Shown: in pieces, positions 54,295-63,005 of the stretch | Position numbering within the stretch: the first letter of the stretch is position 1 | How the letters are laid out: each line of letters opens with the position of its first letter | Origin: Pseudomonas yamanorum | Lineage (GTDB): Bacteria > Pseudomonadota > Gammaproteobacteria > Pseudomonadales > Pseudomonadaceae | Assembly (NCBI RefSeq): GCF_900105735.1 | Contig: NZ_LT629793.1 | Span: 4,278,001-4,342,000 of the forward strand | Length of the DNA stretch: 64,000 nucleotides | Direction: 5' to 3' | Made by a program: the position numbers and the translations under genes | The notes under the pieces: model-generated | Seen by the model: only the letters and a program-made list of their open reading frames with translations | What the model was told of the DNA's origin: nothing | Database searches by the model: none

Positions 54295-55532
54295 ACCTTG
54301 GCGGGTTCTTCCACCGGCACATGCATGCGGTCGCGGTTGGCCAGGGTCGGGAACAGTTTGATCCAGACCCCGGTCACCACCAGCGTGCCGATGCCGCCCA
54401 TGACCACGGCGGGGACGGTGCCGAACCAGTGGGCGGTGATTCCGGACTCAAACTCGCCCAACTGATTCGACGCGCCGATAAACAGCCCGTTGACCGCGCT
54501 GACCCGGCCGCGCATTTCATCCGGGGTTTCCAGCTGTACGAACGAGGCGCGGATCACCATGCTGATCATGTTCGCGGCGCCCAGCACCACCAGCACGGCC
54601 AAGGAGAACCAGAACGAGGTCGACAGGCCGAACGCGATGGTGGCCACGCCAAACACCCCAACCGCCGTAAACATGATCCGCCCGACGTGCCGGTCTACGG
54701 CAAACCGCGCCAGCCACAACGACATCAGCAACGCCCCGACTGCCGGCGCCGACCGCAGCAGCCCGAGCCCCCACGGCCCGGTCAGCAGGATGTCCTTGGC
54801 AAACACCGGCAGCAACGCCGTGGCGCCGCCCAGCAGTACGGCAAACAGGTCCAGGGAAATCGCCCCGAGGATGTCCGGCCGGCTGCGGATAAAACGAATC
54901 CCGGCCAGCAGCGAATCCATGGTCGCCTTGGCCTTGTTCAAGGGCGTCTGGCGTGCGGGCAGGTTCAGGGTCAGCACGCAGGCAATCAGGTACAGCACCA
55001 CCGTAGGGCCGTACACCCAGACGCTGCCGAAGGCGTATAACAAACCGCCCAACGCTGGCGCCACGATGGTGGCCAGTTGCTGTGCCGACTGCGACGACGC
55101 CACGGCGCGGGGGAACAGCGCAGTGGGCACGATGCTCGGCAGCAGGGCCTGGGTGGTGGGCATTTCAAACGAACGCGCCGCGCCTAGCAGGAACGCCAAG
55201 ATAAAAATCATTTCGCGGGTGACGTTGCCGGTCAGCCCGCCAATCGCCAGGGACAGCGCGATCAAGGCTTGAACGGTCTGGCAGATGGCCGCAACCTTGC
55301 GCCGTTCATAGCGGTCGGCCACATGGCCGGTGTGCAGCATGAACAGCACCCGTGGCACGAATTCCACCAGGCCGACCAAGCCCAGGTCCAGCACGTTGCC
55401 GGTCAGTTGGTAGAGGTTCCAGCCGATGGCCACGGTGAGCATCTGGAAGCCGCTGGCGGTGAAGATCCGCGCCAGCCAGAACGCGATGAAAGGGCGGTGG
55501 TGACGTAGTAGCAGCGCGGGTTCACTGGGCAT
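54291..55532 (-). CDS. MFS exporter, EntS-like
   Basis: 413 aa from the ATG at 55532. Twelve helices; GHVADRYERRKVAAICQTVQ after TM2 is the MFS loop and the layout (two tightly packed halves, ARSFEMPTTQALLPSIVP) is that of the EntS/DHA3 group. Possible exporter of siderophores or drugs. In-frame extension to 55664 gives Pro-rich sequence and is not used. The upstream region is the repeat island. Confidence 0.8.
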   Translation of the reverse strand: MPSEPALLLRHHRPFIAFWLARIFTASGFQMLTVAIGWNLYQLTGNVLDLGLVGLVEFVPRVLFMLHTGHVADRYERRKVAAICQTVQALIALSLAIGGLTGNVTREMIFILAFLLGAARSFEMPTTQALLPSIVPTALFPRAVASSQSAQQLATIVAPALGGLLYAFGSVWVYGPTVVLYLIACVLTLNLPARQTPLNKAKATMDSLLAGIRFIRSRPDILGAISLDLFAVLLGGATALLPVFAKDILLTGPWGLGLLRSAPAVGALLMSLWLARFAVDRHVGRIMFTAVGVFGVATIAFGLSTSFWFSLAVLVVLGAANMISMVIRASFVQLETPDEMRGRVSAVNGLFIGASNQLGEFESGITAHWFGTVPAVVMGGIGTLVVTGVWIKLFPTLANRDRMHVPVEEPAKV

Positions 55533-55638
55533 CGGGGAGACGGGTCTGGGTGGGGGAAGGGTGAGGTTATCACCAACTTGTAACCAATAGTTGCGTGGTG
55601 GGTTGGGGGGGGGAGATATGTTCAGTCTGGCTGAGTAC

Positions 55639-55928
55639 ATATCCGTTTCTTCGGTAACGGCCACTTATGGTTCCGCTCTTACAGCGGGTCACTTTTGGCA
55701 AACGCCCCAAAAGTAACCAAAAGGTCTTTGCCCCACCACTCGGTGCCTCGCCTAGGCTCGGCATGCCCGCACTCCGGCACGGCTCCGCGGGCCGCCGCGA
55801 CGGGCCATCCATGGCCCGGCGCGGCTAAATCGGCATCCCTGCCGATTTACCCGCTCCACCGTGCCTACTTGCGGCCATCGTGGTTGACGGGGCCTACAGA
55901 TCAAAATCAAAAGCAGATCAAGATCAAA
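55639..55928 (+). repeat. Long intergenic element, left copy
   Basis: Starts ATATCCGTT, contains GGTTCCGCTCTTACAGCGG near 55669-55687 and CCCCACCACTCGGTGCCTCG, and ends with a run of GATCAAAATCAAAAGC. It is the inverted counterpart of 56157-56438. It looks like a Pseudomonas-specific repeat known in many genomes as I remember. Confidence 0.75.
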
Positions 55929-55985
55929 GGCACGCAGCCTCGCTGGCGCTCGACAGCTGCTACGGGCGGGGTGGCTCTGCTTTTC

Positions 55986-56086
55986 TGTGGGAGCGGGCTT
56001 GCTCGCGAAAAACCTGAGAGCGCCGCGTTCATTCAGAATGCCCGCGTCATCGTTAACGACCTTCGCGAGCAAGCCCGCTCCCACAT
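55986..56086. repeat. REPIN, GCGGGCTTGCTCGCGAA family
   Basis: Inverted REP pair from CTGTGGGAGCGGGCTTGCTC to AGCCCGCTCCCACA, lying between the two long inverted elements. Confidence 0.88.
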
Positions 56087-56156
56087 TTGGACCGTGCCCG
56101 CTTTAGATTTTGACTTTGCTTTTAACACTCAAGCCGGCCGGTAGGCCGCTGTGCTG

Positions 56157-56438
56157 TTGCTTTTGATCTTGATTTTGATCTTAGGCGCCCCGTTAAACCA
56201 CGCTGGCCGAACGCAGGCTTTGGAGCGTGGGTAACCTGGCAGGACGCCAGGTTAGCCGTCCTGGGCCAGGGATGGCCCATGACGGCGGCCCACGGTCCAA
56301 AGCCGGAGTGAGGGCACTCCGAGCCTAGGCGAGGAGCCGAGTGGTGGGGCAAGAGCGTTTTGCTTACTTTTGCGCTGTTCAAAAGTGAGCCGCTGTAAGA
56401 GCGGAACCAATACCAGCCATCACCCAAATAACGGATAT
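56157..56438 (-). repeat. Long intergenic element, right copy (inverted)
   Basis: Reads in reverse the same features as the left copy: CCGCTGTAAGAGCGGAACC near its right end, GGCGAGGAGCCGAGTGGTGGGGC, and a TTGATCTTGATTTTGATC left end. Sequence identity with the left copy is high in blocks but not perfect. Confidence 0.75.
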
Positions 56439-56558
56439 ACACCCAAAGCACGCCCAATCTCACCAGAGGCAACGCCCAGTGACCACTGAGGCAACCTGTC
56501 ACGCGGCAAAAGACCACGCCTTGCTCTCTCGAAAATGGGACTACTCTTTCAGCAATGC

Positions 56559-56572
56559 TTGATCCAGATCAA
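56559..56572. promoter_or_regulatory. ANR/FNR box upstream of cioA
   Basis: TTGATCCAGATCAA is a perfect TTGAT-N4-ATCAA palindrome, 158 nt before the cioA start. In P. aeruginosa ANR represses the cio genes at low oxygen; such a role here is inference. Confidence 0.7.
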
Positions 56573-56730
56573 AACCTTCGCCGGGATTGCTCTGGCGGCC
56601 GCAAGGCCAGAATCCCTGCGTGGTTGGTTATAAAAAGAAACGAATTTGAATTCGCCACACTCCATATCCGTGGGGGCAGTGGGTGCAGGCCTCCAGCCAG
56701 CATTCGGTATTACCTGACAGAGGAAGACTT

Positions 56731-58170
56731 ATGTTCGGTTTGGAGGCGCTAGATCTCGCCCGAATTCAATTCGCGTTCACCATCTCATTCCATATCCTGT
56801 TCCCGGCCATCACCATTGGCCTGGCCAGTTACCTTGCGGTGCTGGAAGGCCTGTGGCTCAAGACCCACAACGACACCTACCGTGACCTCTACCATTTCTG
56901 GTCGAAGATCTTTGCCGTCAACTTCGGCATGGGCGTGGTCTCCGGTCTGGTGATGGCCTATCAGTTCGGCACCAACTGGAGCCGCTTCTCGGACTTCGCC
57001 GGCGCTGTCACCGGGCCGTTGCTGACCTATGAAGTGCTCACGGCGTTCTTCCTCGAAGCCGGCTTCCTTGGGGTCATGCTGTTCGGCTGGAACAAGGTCG
57101 GGCGCAAGCTGCACTTCTTTGCCACCGTGATGGTGGCCGTCGGCACGCTGATCTCGACCTTCTGGATTCTCGCCTCCAACAGCTGGATGCAGACACCACA
57201 GGGTTTTGAAATCATTGATGGCCGGGTGATTCCTACCGACTGGCTGGCCGTGATTTTCAACCCGTCGTTCCCTTACCGCCTGATGCATATGGCCACGGCA
57301 GCCTTCGTCGCGACCGCGTTCTTCGTCGGTTCTTCGGCAGCCTGGCACTTGCTGCGCGGCAAGGACAACCCGGCGATCCGCACCATGCTGTCGATGGCGA
57401 TGTGGATGGCGCTGATTGTCGCGCCGATCCAGGCGGTCATCGGTGACTTCCACGGCCTGAATACCCTGAAGCATCAGCCGGCGAAGATCGCCGCGATTGA
57501 AGGCCACTGGGAAAATATCGGCAACGAGCCCACGCCGCTGATCCTGTTCGGCTGGCCGGACATGAAGGCTGAAAAAACCAAGTTCGCGGTGGAAATCCCC
57601 TACCTGGGCAGCCTGATCCTGACCCACTCCCTGGACAAGCAGGTGCCGGCCCTCAAGGAGTTCCCGCCTGAGGATCGTCCCAACTCGACCATCGTGTTCT
57701 GGTCCTTCCGGGTCATGGTGGGCCTGGGCTTCCTGATGATTTTCACCGGCCTGTTCAGCCTCTGGCTGCGCAAGGGCGACAAGATGTACACGTCCAAGCC
57801 GTTCCTGTACCTGGCGCTGTGGATGGGCCCGTCCGGTCTGATCGCAATTCTCGCCGGCTGGTTCACCACCGAAATCGGCCGACAGCCGTGGGTGGTCTAC
57901 GGGCTGATGCGCACGGCGGACGCCTCGTCCAACCACAGCTTTGCGCAGATGAGCATTACGTTGGTGTTGTTTGTGGTGGTGTATTTCGCGCTGTTCGGCG
58001 CGGGCCTGGGCTACATGATGCGCCTGGTGCGCAAAGGGCCTGTGACCCACGAAAGCACCGAGCCTACTCACGGTGGCCCTGGGCAGAAACGCACACCGGC
58101 CCGTCCGTTGTCGGCGGCTGATGACAGTGCCGATGCCGATCACGGCGACACCTTGAACAAGGGGAACTGA
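56731..58170 (+). CDS. cioA: Cyanide-insensitive quinol oxidase subunit I
   Basis: Bd-type terminal oxidase subunit I, 479 aa. Nine or so helices. His21 (FHILFP) and His186 (YRLMHMAT) match CydA haem ligands H19 and H186, and GRQPWVVYG near 396-404 is the conserved C-terminal motif. The Q-loop is short, as in CioA. It oxidises ubiquinol and reduces oxygen without proton pumping and resists cyanide. ATG at 56731 follows GAGGA. Followed by cioB after three bases. Confidence 0.93.
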   Translation: MFGLEALDLARIQFAFTISFHILFPAITIGLASYLAVLEGLWLKTHNDTYRDLYHFWSKIFAVNFGMGVVSGLVMAYQFGTNWSRFSDFAGAVTGPLLTYEVLTAFFLEAGFLGVMLFGWNKVGRKLHFFATVMVAVGTLISTFWILASNSWMQTPQGFEIIDGRVIPTDWLAVIFNPSFPYRLMHMATAAFVATAFFVGSSAAWHLLRGKDNPAIRTMLSMAMWMALIVAPIQAVIGDFHGLNTLKHQPAKIAAIEGHWENIGNEPTPLILFGWPDMKAEKTKFAVEIPYLGSLILTHSLDKQVPALKEFPPEDRPNSTIVFWSFRVMVGLGFLMIFTGLFSLWLRKGDKMYTSKPFLYLALWMGPSGLIAILAGWFTTEIGRQPWVVYGLMRTADASSNHSFAQMSITLVLFVVVYFALFGAGLGYMMRLVRKGPVTHESTEPTHGGPGQKRTPARPLSAADDSADADHGDTLNKGN

Positions 58171-58173
58171 GCC

Positions 58174-59181
58174 ATGGGTATTGATCTTCCGCTGATCTGG
58201 GCCGTGATCATCATCTTCGGCATCATGATGTACGTGGTCATGGACGGCTTTGACCTGGGGATCGGCATTCTCTTCCCGTTCATCCCGGGCAAGACCGACC
58301 GTGACGTGATGATGAACACCGTCGCCCCCGTGTGGGACGGCAACGAAACCTGGCTGGTACTCGGCGGCGCGGCGTTGTTTGGCGCGTTCCCGCTGGCCTA
58401 TTCGGTGGTGCTCTCGGCGCTGTACCTGCCACTGATGCTGATGCTGATCGGGCTGATCTTTCGAGGCGTGGCGTTTGAATTCCGCTTCAAGGCCAAGGAC
58501 GACAAGCGTCACTTGTGGGACAAGGCCTTCATCGGCGGCTCGCTGGCGGCGACGTTCTTCCAGGGCGTAGCGCTGGGGGCGTTCATCGATGGCATTCCGG
58601 TGGTCGACCGCCAGTTTGCCGGTGGCTCACTGGATTGGCTGACGCCGTTCACGATGTTCTGCGGCGTGGCCCTGATCGTGGCGTATGCGCTGCTGGGTTG
58701 CACCTGGCTGATCATGAAGACCGAAGGCAGTTTGCAGGAGAAGATGCATAACCTGGCGCGGCCCCTGGCCTTCGTGGTGCTGGCGGTGATCGGTATCGTC
58801 AGCCTCTGGACGCCGCTGGCCCACCCGGAAATCGCGTCGCGCTGGTTCACTCTGCCTAACCTGTTCTGGTTCCTGCCGGTGCCGATCCTGGTACTGGTGA
58901 CCATGTACGGACTGATTCGCGCCGTGGCCCGCAATGCGCACTACACGCCGTTCCTGCTGACGCTGGTGCTGATCTTCCTCGGCTACAGCGGTCTGGGGAT
59001 CAGCCTGTGGCCGAATATCATCCCGCCATCGGTATCGATCTGGGACGCCGCCGCGCCGCCGCAAAGCCAGGGCTTCATGCTGGTGGGCACCCTGTTCATC
59101 ATCCCGTTCATCCTGGGCTACACCTTCTGGAGCTACTACGTGTTCCGCGGCAAGGTCACCCACGAAGACGGTTATCACTAG
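58174..59181 (+). CDS. cioB: Cyanide-insensitive quinol oxidase subunit II
   Basis: 335 aa CydB-like membrane protein with eight or nine helices. MDGFDLGIGILFPF near 24-37 and the WDGNETWLVLGGAALF motif near 55-70 are diagnostic. It pairs with CioA to form the oxidase. It starts three bases after cioA and is followed by a 55-aa DUF2474 gene 12 nt on, which matches the accessory subunit CydX/YnhF arrangement. Confidence 0.93.
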   Translation: MGIDLPLIWAVIIIFGIMMYVVMDGFDLGIGILFPFIPGKTDRDVMMNTVAPVWDGNETWLVLGGAALFGAFPLAYSVVLSALYLPLMLMLIGLIFRGVAFEFRFKAKDDKRHLWDKAFIGGSLAATFFQGVALGAFIDGIPVVDRQFAGGSLDWLTPFTMFCGVALIVAYALLGCTWLIMKTEGSLQEKMHNLARPLAFVVLAVIGIVSLWTPLAHPEIASRWFTLPNLFWFLPVPILVLVTMYGLIRAVARNAHYTPFLLTLVLIFLGYSGLGISLWPNIIPPSVSIWDAAAPPQSQGFMLVGTLFIIPFILGYTFWSYYVFRGKVTHEDGYH

Positions 59182-59193
59182 GAGGATTGACTC

Positions 59194-59361
59194 ATGTCCG
59201 GCAAACCTTCGTTGCACGACATCGAACAGGCCGAGAAAAAGCCGCTCTGGCAGCGCCTGGGCTGGCTGGCGATGATCTGGACCGGCAGCGTCCTGGCCCT
59301 GTTCGTGGTGGCCAGCCTGATGCGCATGTTCATGAATGCCGCGGGCCTGACCACCCACTGA
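59194..59361 (+). CDS. DUF2474 small membrane protein, third subunit of the oxidase
   Basis: 55 aa, starting MSGKPSLHDIEQAEKK with AGGAGG eight bases before the ATG. One hydrophobic helix (about 23-43; GWLAMIWTGSVLALFVVASL) and short tails. DUF2474/CydX-like small proteins stabilise bd-type oxidases. It is cotranscribed with cioAB and ends just before a bidirectional terminator. Confidence 0.88.
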   Translation: MSGKPSLHDIEQAEKKPLWQRLGWLAMIWTGSVLALFVVASLMRMFMNAAGLTTH

Positions 59362-59379
59362 CATCCCGTTGTAACTATT

Positions 59380-59405
59380 GCCCTCCTTTATGGAGGGCTT
59401 TTTTA
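59380..59405. terminator. Bidirectional terminator after the cio operon
   Basis: GCCCTCC (59380-59386) pairs with GGAGGGC (59392-59398) with a five-base loop and T residues follow on the plus strand. The rlmG stop lies inside the T-run region. Confidence 0.8.
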
Positions 59406-60527
59406 TTTGCGCGCCTTGAGAATCACGAACTTCGGTGTGGTCGCCACTTGCTCGACGCCGCGGAACAACCGCGCCAACTTGGTGTGATAACCCAAGTGAC
59501 GGTTGCCGACGATATACAGGGCGCCGCCCACTACCAACGCTTCCCGCGCCTGCTGGAACATGCGCCAGGCGAGGAAATCACCCACCACTTGCTGCTGGTG
59601 GAACGGCGGGTTGCACAGCACCACCTCCAGTGATTGCGGTTCTTGATCGGCCAGTCCGTCGCCGGGGCGAACCAGCACCTCGCGTTCACCCAGGGCGGCG
59701 CGCCAGTTTTCGGCCGCCGATTGCACGGCCATATAGGACTCATCCACCAACGTGTACTGCGCTTGCGGATTCTGCAGTGCGCTGGCAATCGCCAACACGC
59801 CGTTGCCGCAGCCAAGGTCCGCCACGCGGGCGTCCCCCAGGTTTGCCGGAAGGTGCGGCAGGAAGGCTCGGGTGCCGATGTCGAGGCCTTCGCGGCAGAA
59901 CACGTTGGCGTGGTTGAGCAGTTCGATGGCCGGGGTTTCCAGGCGGTAGCGCGTAGGGTAGGGCGATACGGCGTGTGGCCGATCGGCCTGGGTGGCGATC
60001 AGCAAGCGGGCCTTTTTTACCGCCAGTGAGGCGTGCATCGGGCCGACATAGCGCTCCAGCAATTCGCCGGCGGCCCGTGGCAAGTGCTTGACCATCGCCC
60101 CGGCAATCACCTCGGCGCCGGGTGCCAGTTGGCCTTGCAGGCGAATCAGTTGTTCTTCGAGCAGGGCCAGGGTTTTCGGCACGCGGATCAGTACACGGTC
60201 GAACGGCCCGGTCGGCGTCTGGCTGGCGGGCAGGAGCGTTACCGCGTCGAAAGCCTTGCCGTTGCGCGCGAGGTTTTTCTCCAGGCCCAGGGCGCCGAGG
60301 AACGAGTCACCGCTGGAGGTGACCTGCACATGTCCTTCGAGGCTGGCCGCCAGCGCGCCGAAACTGTCGTTGAGCACCAATACGCGGGTCGCAGGCGTCG
60401 GCTGTTGTTCCGCCAGATAGCTGAGCAAATACTCATCGGCTGCATCAAACGCTTGCAGCGGGTCGTTGTGCTGTTCTGGCTGACGGATCAGGTCGAGTTG
60501 GGCGAAGGGGCTGTCGAGCAGGGGCAT
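59403..60527 (-). CDS. rlmG: 23S rRNA (guanine-N2)-methyltransferase RlmG-type
   Basis: 374 aa from the ATG at 60527. Two Rossmann folds; the C-terminal one has VADLGCGNGVLAIASALQNP near 231-250 (SAM site) and the CNPPFHQQ catalytic motif near 298-305, as in RlmG/RsmC methyltransferases that make m2G (G1835 for RlmG). Convergent with the cio operon. An in-frame start at 60584 would add a Pro-rich extension and is not used. Confidence 0.86.
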   Translation of the reverse strand: MPLLDSPFAQLDLIRQPEQHNDPLQAFDAADEYLLSYLAEQQPTPATRVLVLNDSFGALAASLEGHVQVTSSGDSFLGALGLEKNLARNGKAFDAVTLLPASQTPTGPFDRVLIRVPKTLALLEEQLIRLQGQLAPGAEVIAGAMVKHLPRAAGELLERYVGPMHASLAVKKARLLIATQADRPHAVSPYPTRYRLETPAIELLNHANVFCREGLDIGTRAFLPHLPANLGDARVADLGCGNGVLAIASALQNPQAQYTLVDESYMAVQSAAENWRAALGEREVLVRPGDGLADQEPQSLEVVLCNPPFHQQQVVGDFLAWRMFQQAREALVVGGALYIVGNRHLGYHTKLARLFRGVEQVATTPKFVILKARK

Positions 60528-60655
60528 GGCGGGGGAGACTCTGGGTAAGCGAACCATCGGGGTGAGCGGCGACGCGAGGCGCATCAGGGGCTCGCGTCAT
60601 CACCCGGAACTGGCCGCAAATGTTACTTTTTTTTCCCCTGGATTACATGCGGTGT

Positions 60656-61366
60656 TTAAAACAACCCGCATTTTACTGCCGTGATCACCGCGGCAATCTT
60701 GTTACTGACTCCCAGCTTCTTCATCGCACTGCTGATATGGAAGCCGACCGTGCGTTCGGACAGGCACAGGATGGTGGCGATGTCCGAGGCGGTCTTGCCC
60801 ATGGCTGACCATTGCAGGATTTCGGTTTCACGCGGGGTCAATTTGCTGGGCGCTTGCGGACTGGGCTTGTCTGCATATTTTTTGGCCACCACCGCGTGCA
60901 TGGCGTGGCAAATCCAGAGTACTTGTCCGGCTTTTTCATAGAGTTCTTCAGGGCCCACTGGGCCGATGGTGCGCCCCAGGCTCAACATGCTGAAAACACC
61001 CTGGAAGTCATGAACCGATTGGGTCCATCCGAAATTCAATCCGTTGGACTGGGCATGAGCCCATAAGTCCGGTACCGAGGAAAAGGTTTTCTCGTCCCAT
61101 ACGATCGGTAGAACCGAGCGTTTGCAATGCGCAACCACAGGGTCGAAATCAAAGTAGTGCTCTTGTCTGTACAGCGTATTCCACTCATTTGAATAGTTGT
61201 TTAGGTTGACGGTTTTCGTTTGGTTGTTGGGTAGATGAGAACTAAGGGTGAATGCGCAGTATTGGAAGCCAAGCTCGTAGGTAAGGTTGAGGGCAGCTTC
61301 GTACATGCTGGTTATTTCGCTTTCCCCTTCGAGTTTGGGCAGGCGAGTGTTGTGCCAGTTGACCAT
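60656..61366 (-). CDS. LuxR-family quorum-sensing regulator (solo)
   Basis: 236 aa. Autoinducer-binding domain (about 15-165) keeps the residues known for AHL contact: Trp62, Tyr66, Asp75, Pro76, Trp90 and a Gly near 123 (TraR W57, Y61, D70, P71, W85, G113). C-terminal LuxR HTH (about 172-232; LTPRETEILQWSAMGKTASD and ERTVGFHISSAMKKLGVSNK). No luxI-like gene lies beside it, so it is an AHL solo; the ligand is unknown. Divergent from fprB across 403 bp. Confidence 0.86.
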   Translation of the reverse strand: MVNWHNTRLPKLEGESEITSMYEAALNLTYELGFQYCAFTLSSHLPNNQTKTVNLNNYSNEWNTLYRQEHYFDFDPVVAHCKRSVLPIVWDEKTFSSVPDLWAHAQSNGLNFGWTQSVHDFQGVFSMLSLGRTIGPVGPEELYEKAGQVLWICHAMHAVVAKKYADKPSPQAPSKLTPRETEILQWSAMGKTASDIATILCLSERTVGFHISSAMKKLGVSNKIAAVITAVKCGLF

Positions 61367-61769
61367 CGGTAACTCTCCATGTGCACGTTTTTTACATGGG
61401 GTACTTCCAAGGCCCCCGTTTACGGCATGAAAAAATAGTGTAGGACAACGGCTATAGCTCGAAATGAAAATTTGGTTATGTTCGGCTGAGTGGTGGATGA
61501 GGAGTATTTGTACAAACTAACTACGGTGTACAAGTTGCAGGTGCTCGATAAGATTTTTCTATTTTTTTTAACGACTTGCTGTGAATGCCGCTTGTTAATA
61601 TTTAATTGCTTTCCGTCATCTAATGGCTTGTTGAAAGGAGGCTAATAGCCAAATATTTAGTACTGCCCAGCGGTTGCCCATGGGCGCAGCGGCAATGCCA
61701 GCACAAACCATCGGTGTTTCCAGGAGGCGCTTTGAGGGACACTAGGGGCCTCTGCAAATGGAGTTTCCC
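61367..61769. other. 403-bp region between the LuxR solo and fprB
   Basis: AT-rich around 61420-61620. It holds an inverted repeat TTGTACA-N12-TGTACAA at 61508-61533, a possible plus-strand promoter TTGCAG-N17-TCTATT overlapping the right arm at about 61534-61562, and GGAG before the fprB ATG. No lux-box of the ACCTGCCAGT type is seen and no gene. Confidence 0.6.
61508..61533. promoter_or_regulatory. Inverted repeat TTGTACA-N12-TGTACAA
   Basis: Perfect 7-bp arms at 61508-61514 and 61527-61533, 19 bp between arm starts, about two helical turns. It lies between the divergent LuxR gene and fprB and is placed to control either. Regulator unknown. Confidence 0.4.
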
Positions 61770-62546
61770 ATGACGGCCAGTGCTGAAAAATACACCCGCC
61801 AGACCTTGCTCGACGTGCAATCGCTGACCCCCAGCCTGTTTACCCTGCGCACTACCCGAGATCCGGGCTTTCGCTTTCGCGCCGGACAATTCGTGCGCCT
61901 GGGGGTGACCAAGGCCGATGGCAGCATTGTGTGGCGTGCTTATTCAGTGGTGTCCTCGCCCTTTGACGAGCACCTGGATTTCTTTTCTATCGTTGTGCCG
62001 GGTGGCGAGTTCACCAGTGAACTCAGCCGCCTGCGCGAGGGCGATACCCTGCTGGTGGAACGCCAGGCCACGGGCTTTTTGACTCTGGACCGGTTTGTGG
62101 ATGGTCGCGATCTGTGGCTGCTGGGCACCGGGACCGGAATTGCGCCGTTTCTGTCGATCCTGCAGGACTTCGAGGTGTGGGAAAAATTCGAGCGGATCAT
62201 CCTCGTCTATAGCGCCCGCGAAGCAAGGGAGTTGGCTTACCAGTCGTTGATCCATGAGCTGGGCGAACGAGAGTACCTGGCGGAGCACGCCCACAAGCTC
62301 ACCTACATTCCTATCGTGACCCGTGAGCAACATCCGGGCGCGCTGAATGGGCGGATTACCACCCTGATCGAGAACGGCGAATTGGAACGCGCCGCAGGCA
62401 TCGAGCTGACCCCTGAGCATTCCAGAGTGATGATTTGCGGCAACCCGCAGATGATCGACGACACGCGCCAGTTGCTGAAACAGCGTGACATGCAACTGAG
62501 CCTGACCCGTCGCCCGGGCCAGGTCGCGGTAGAAAACTACTGGTAA
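61770..62546 (+). CDS. fprB: Ferredoxin--NADP(+) reductase, FprB type
   Basis: 258 aa from the ATG at 61770, with GGAG seven bases before it. FAD motif RAYSVVSSP near 57-65, NADP-binding GTGTGIAPFLSIL near 121-133, and C-terminal VMICGNPQMI near 222-231; the end is VENYW instead of the -VEK of the other Fpr. Electron transfer between NADPH and ferredoxin or flavodoxin in oxidative stress and Fe-S work. It lies next to mscL and katB, an order I recall in P. aeruginosa PA4615-PA4613. Confidence 0.85.
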   Translation: MTASAEKYTRQTLLDVQSLTPSLFTLRTTRDPGFRFRAGQFVRLGVTKADGSIVWRAYSVVSSPFDEHLDFFSIVVPGGEFTSELSRLREGDTLLVERQATGFLTLDRFVDGRDLWLLGTGTGIAPFLSILQDFEVWEKFERIILVYSAREARELAYQSLIHELGEREYLAEHAHKLTYIPIVTREQHPGALNGRITTLIENGELERAAGIELTPEHSRVMICGNPQMIDDTRQLLKQRDMQLSLTRRPGQVAVENYW

Positions 62547-62577
62547 AACAAAGGCGCCCTTAAGGCGCCTTTGTTTT
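62545..62577. terminator. Bidirectional terminator between fprB and mscL
   Basis: AAAACAAAGGCGCC (62545-62558) and GGCGCCTTTGTTTT (62564-62577) form a 14-bp stem with five loop bases. A- and T-runs on both sides allow termination in both directions. Confidence 0.9.
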
Positions 62578-62588
62578 GTTTGCCGAGC

Positions 62589-63005
62589 TTACTCGGGCTT
62601 GCTGTTCTGTGCCTTGAGCAGATCGCGGATCTCCCCCAGCAGCTCTTCTTCCTTGGTCGGAACCGGCGGCAAGGTGGGCGCCACGGCCTCTTCGCGCTTC
62701 AGGCGGTTGATGGCCTTCACACCCATGAAGATCGCAAACGCAACGATCACAAAGTCGATCACGCTCTGGATGAACTTGCCGTACGCCAGCACCACGGCAG
62801 GGGCATCGCCCTGGGCGGCCTTGAGCGTCACGGCCAAGTCGCCAAAATCGACTCCCCCGATCAACAGGCCGATGGGGGGCATCACCACGTCGCCTACAAA
62901 GGAGGAAACGATTTTGCCGAAGGCGGCGCCGATGATAATACCGACGGCCATGTCGACCACATTACCTTTGACCGCGAAGGCCTTGAACTCACTTAACACG
63001 CCCAT
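62589..63005 (-). CDS. mscL: Large-conductance mechanosensitive channel
   Basis: 138 aa inner-membrane channel that opens under membrane tension and protects from hypo-osmotic shock. [20 protein letters not shown] near 6-25 begins TM1, and [21 protein letters not shown] near 85-105 is TM2, with the helical C-terminal bundle (about 115-138). Length fits the family. Convergent with fprB. Confidence 0.96.
   Translation of the reverse strand: MGVLSEFKAFAVKGNVVDMAVGIIIGAAFGKIVSSFVGDVVMPPIGLLIGGVDFGDLAVTLKAAQGDAPAVVLAYGKFIQSVIDFVIVAFAIFMGVKAINRLKREEAVAPTLPPVPTKEEELLGEIRDLLKAQNSKPE

Larger units (their letters stand above)
55533..56730. other. 1.2-kb non-coding repeat island
   Basis: Contains two long inverted copies of one element (55639-55928 and 56157-56438), a REPIN between them (55986-56086), and an ANR/FNR box at 56559-56572 nearer cioA. 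No gene with recognisable product is in it; short frames on either strand are repeat-derived. The last 160 bp is the cioA promoter region. Confidence 0.85.

Noticed and set aside
6671..56086. REPIN pairs considered as CRISPR or integron-like arrays
   Set aside because: Copies are dispersed at gene ends, without regular spacers, Cas genes or an integrase.
55533..56730. Short frames in the repeat island as genes
   Set aside because: They fall in repeated elements, lack ribosome sites and have no recognisable product.
61367..61769. lux box for the LuxR solo
   Set aside because: No ACCTGCCAG/CTGGCAGGT-like 20-bp palindrome is visible; only the TTGTACA repeat.
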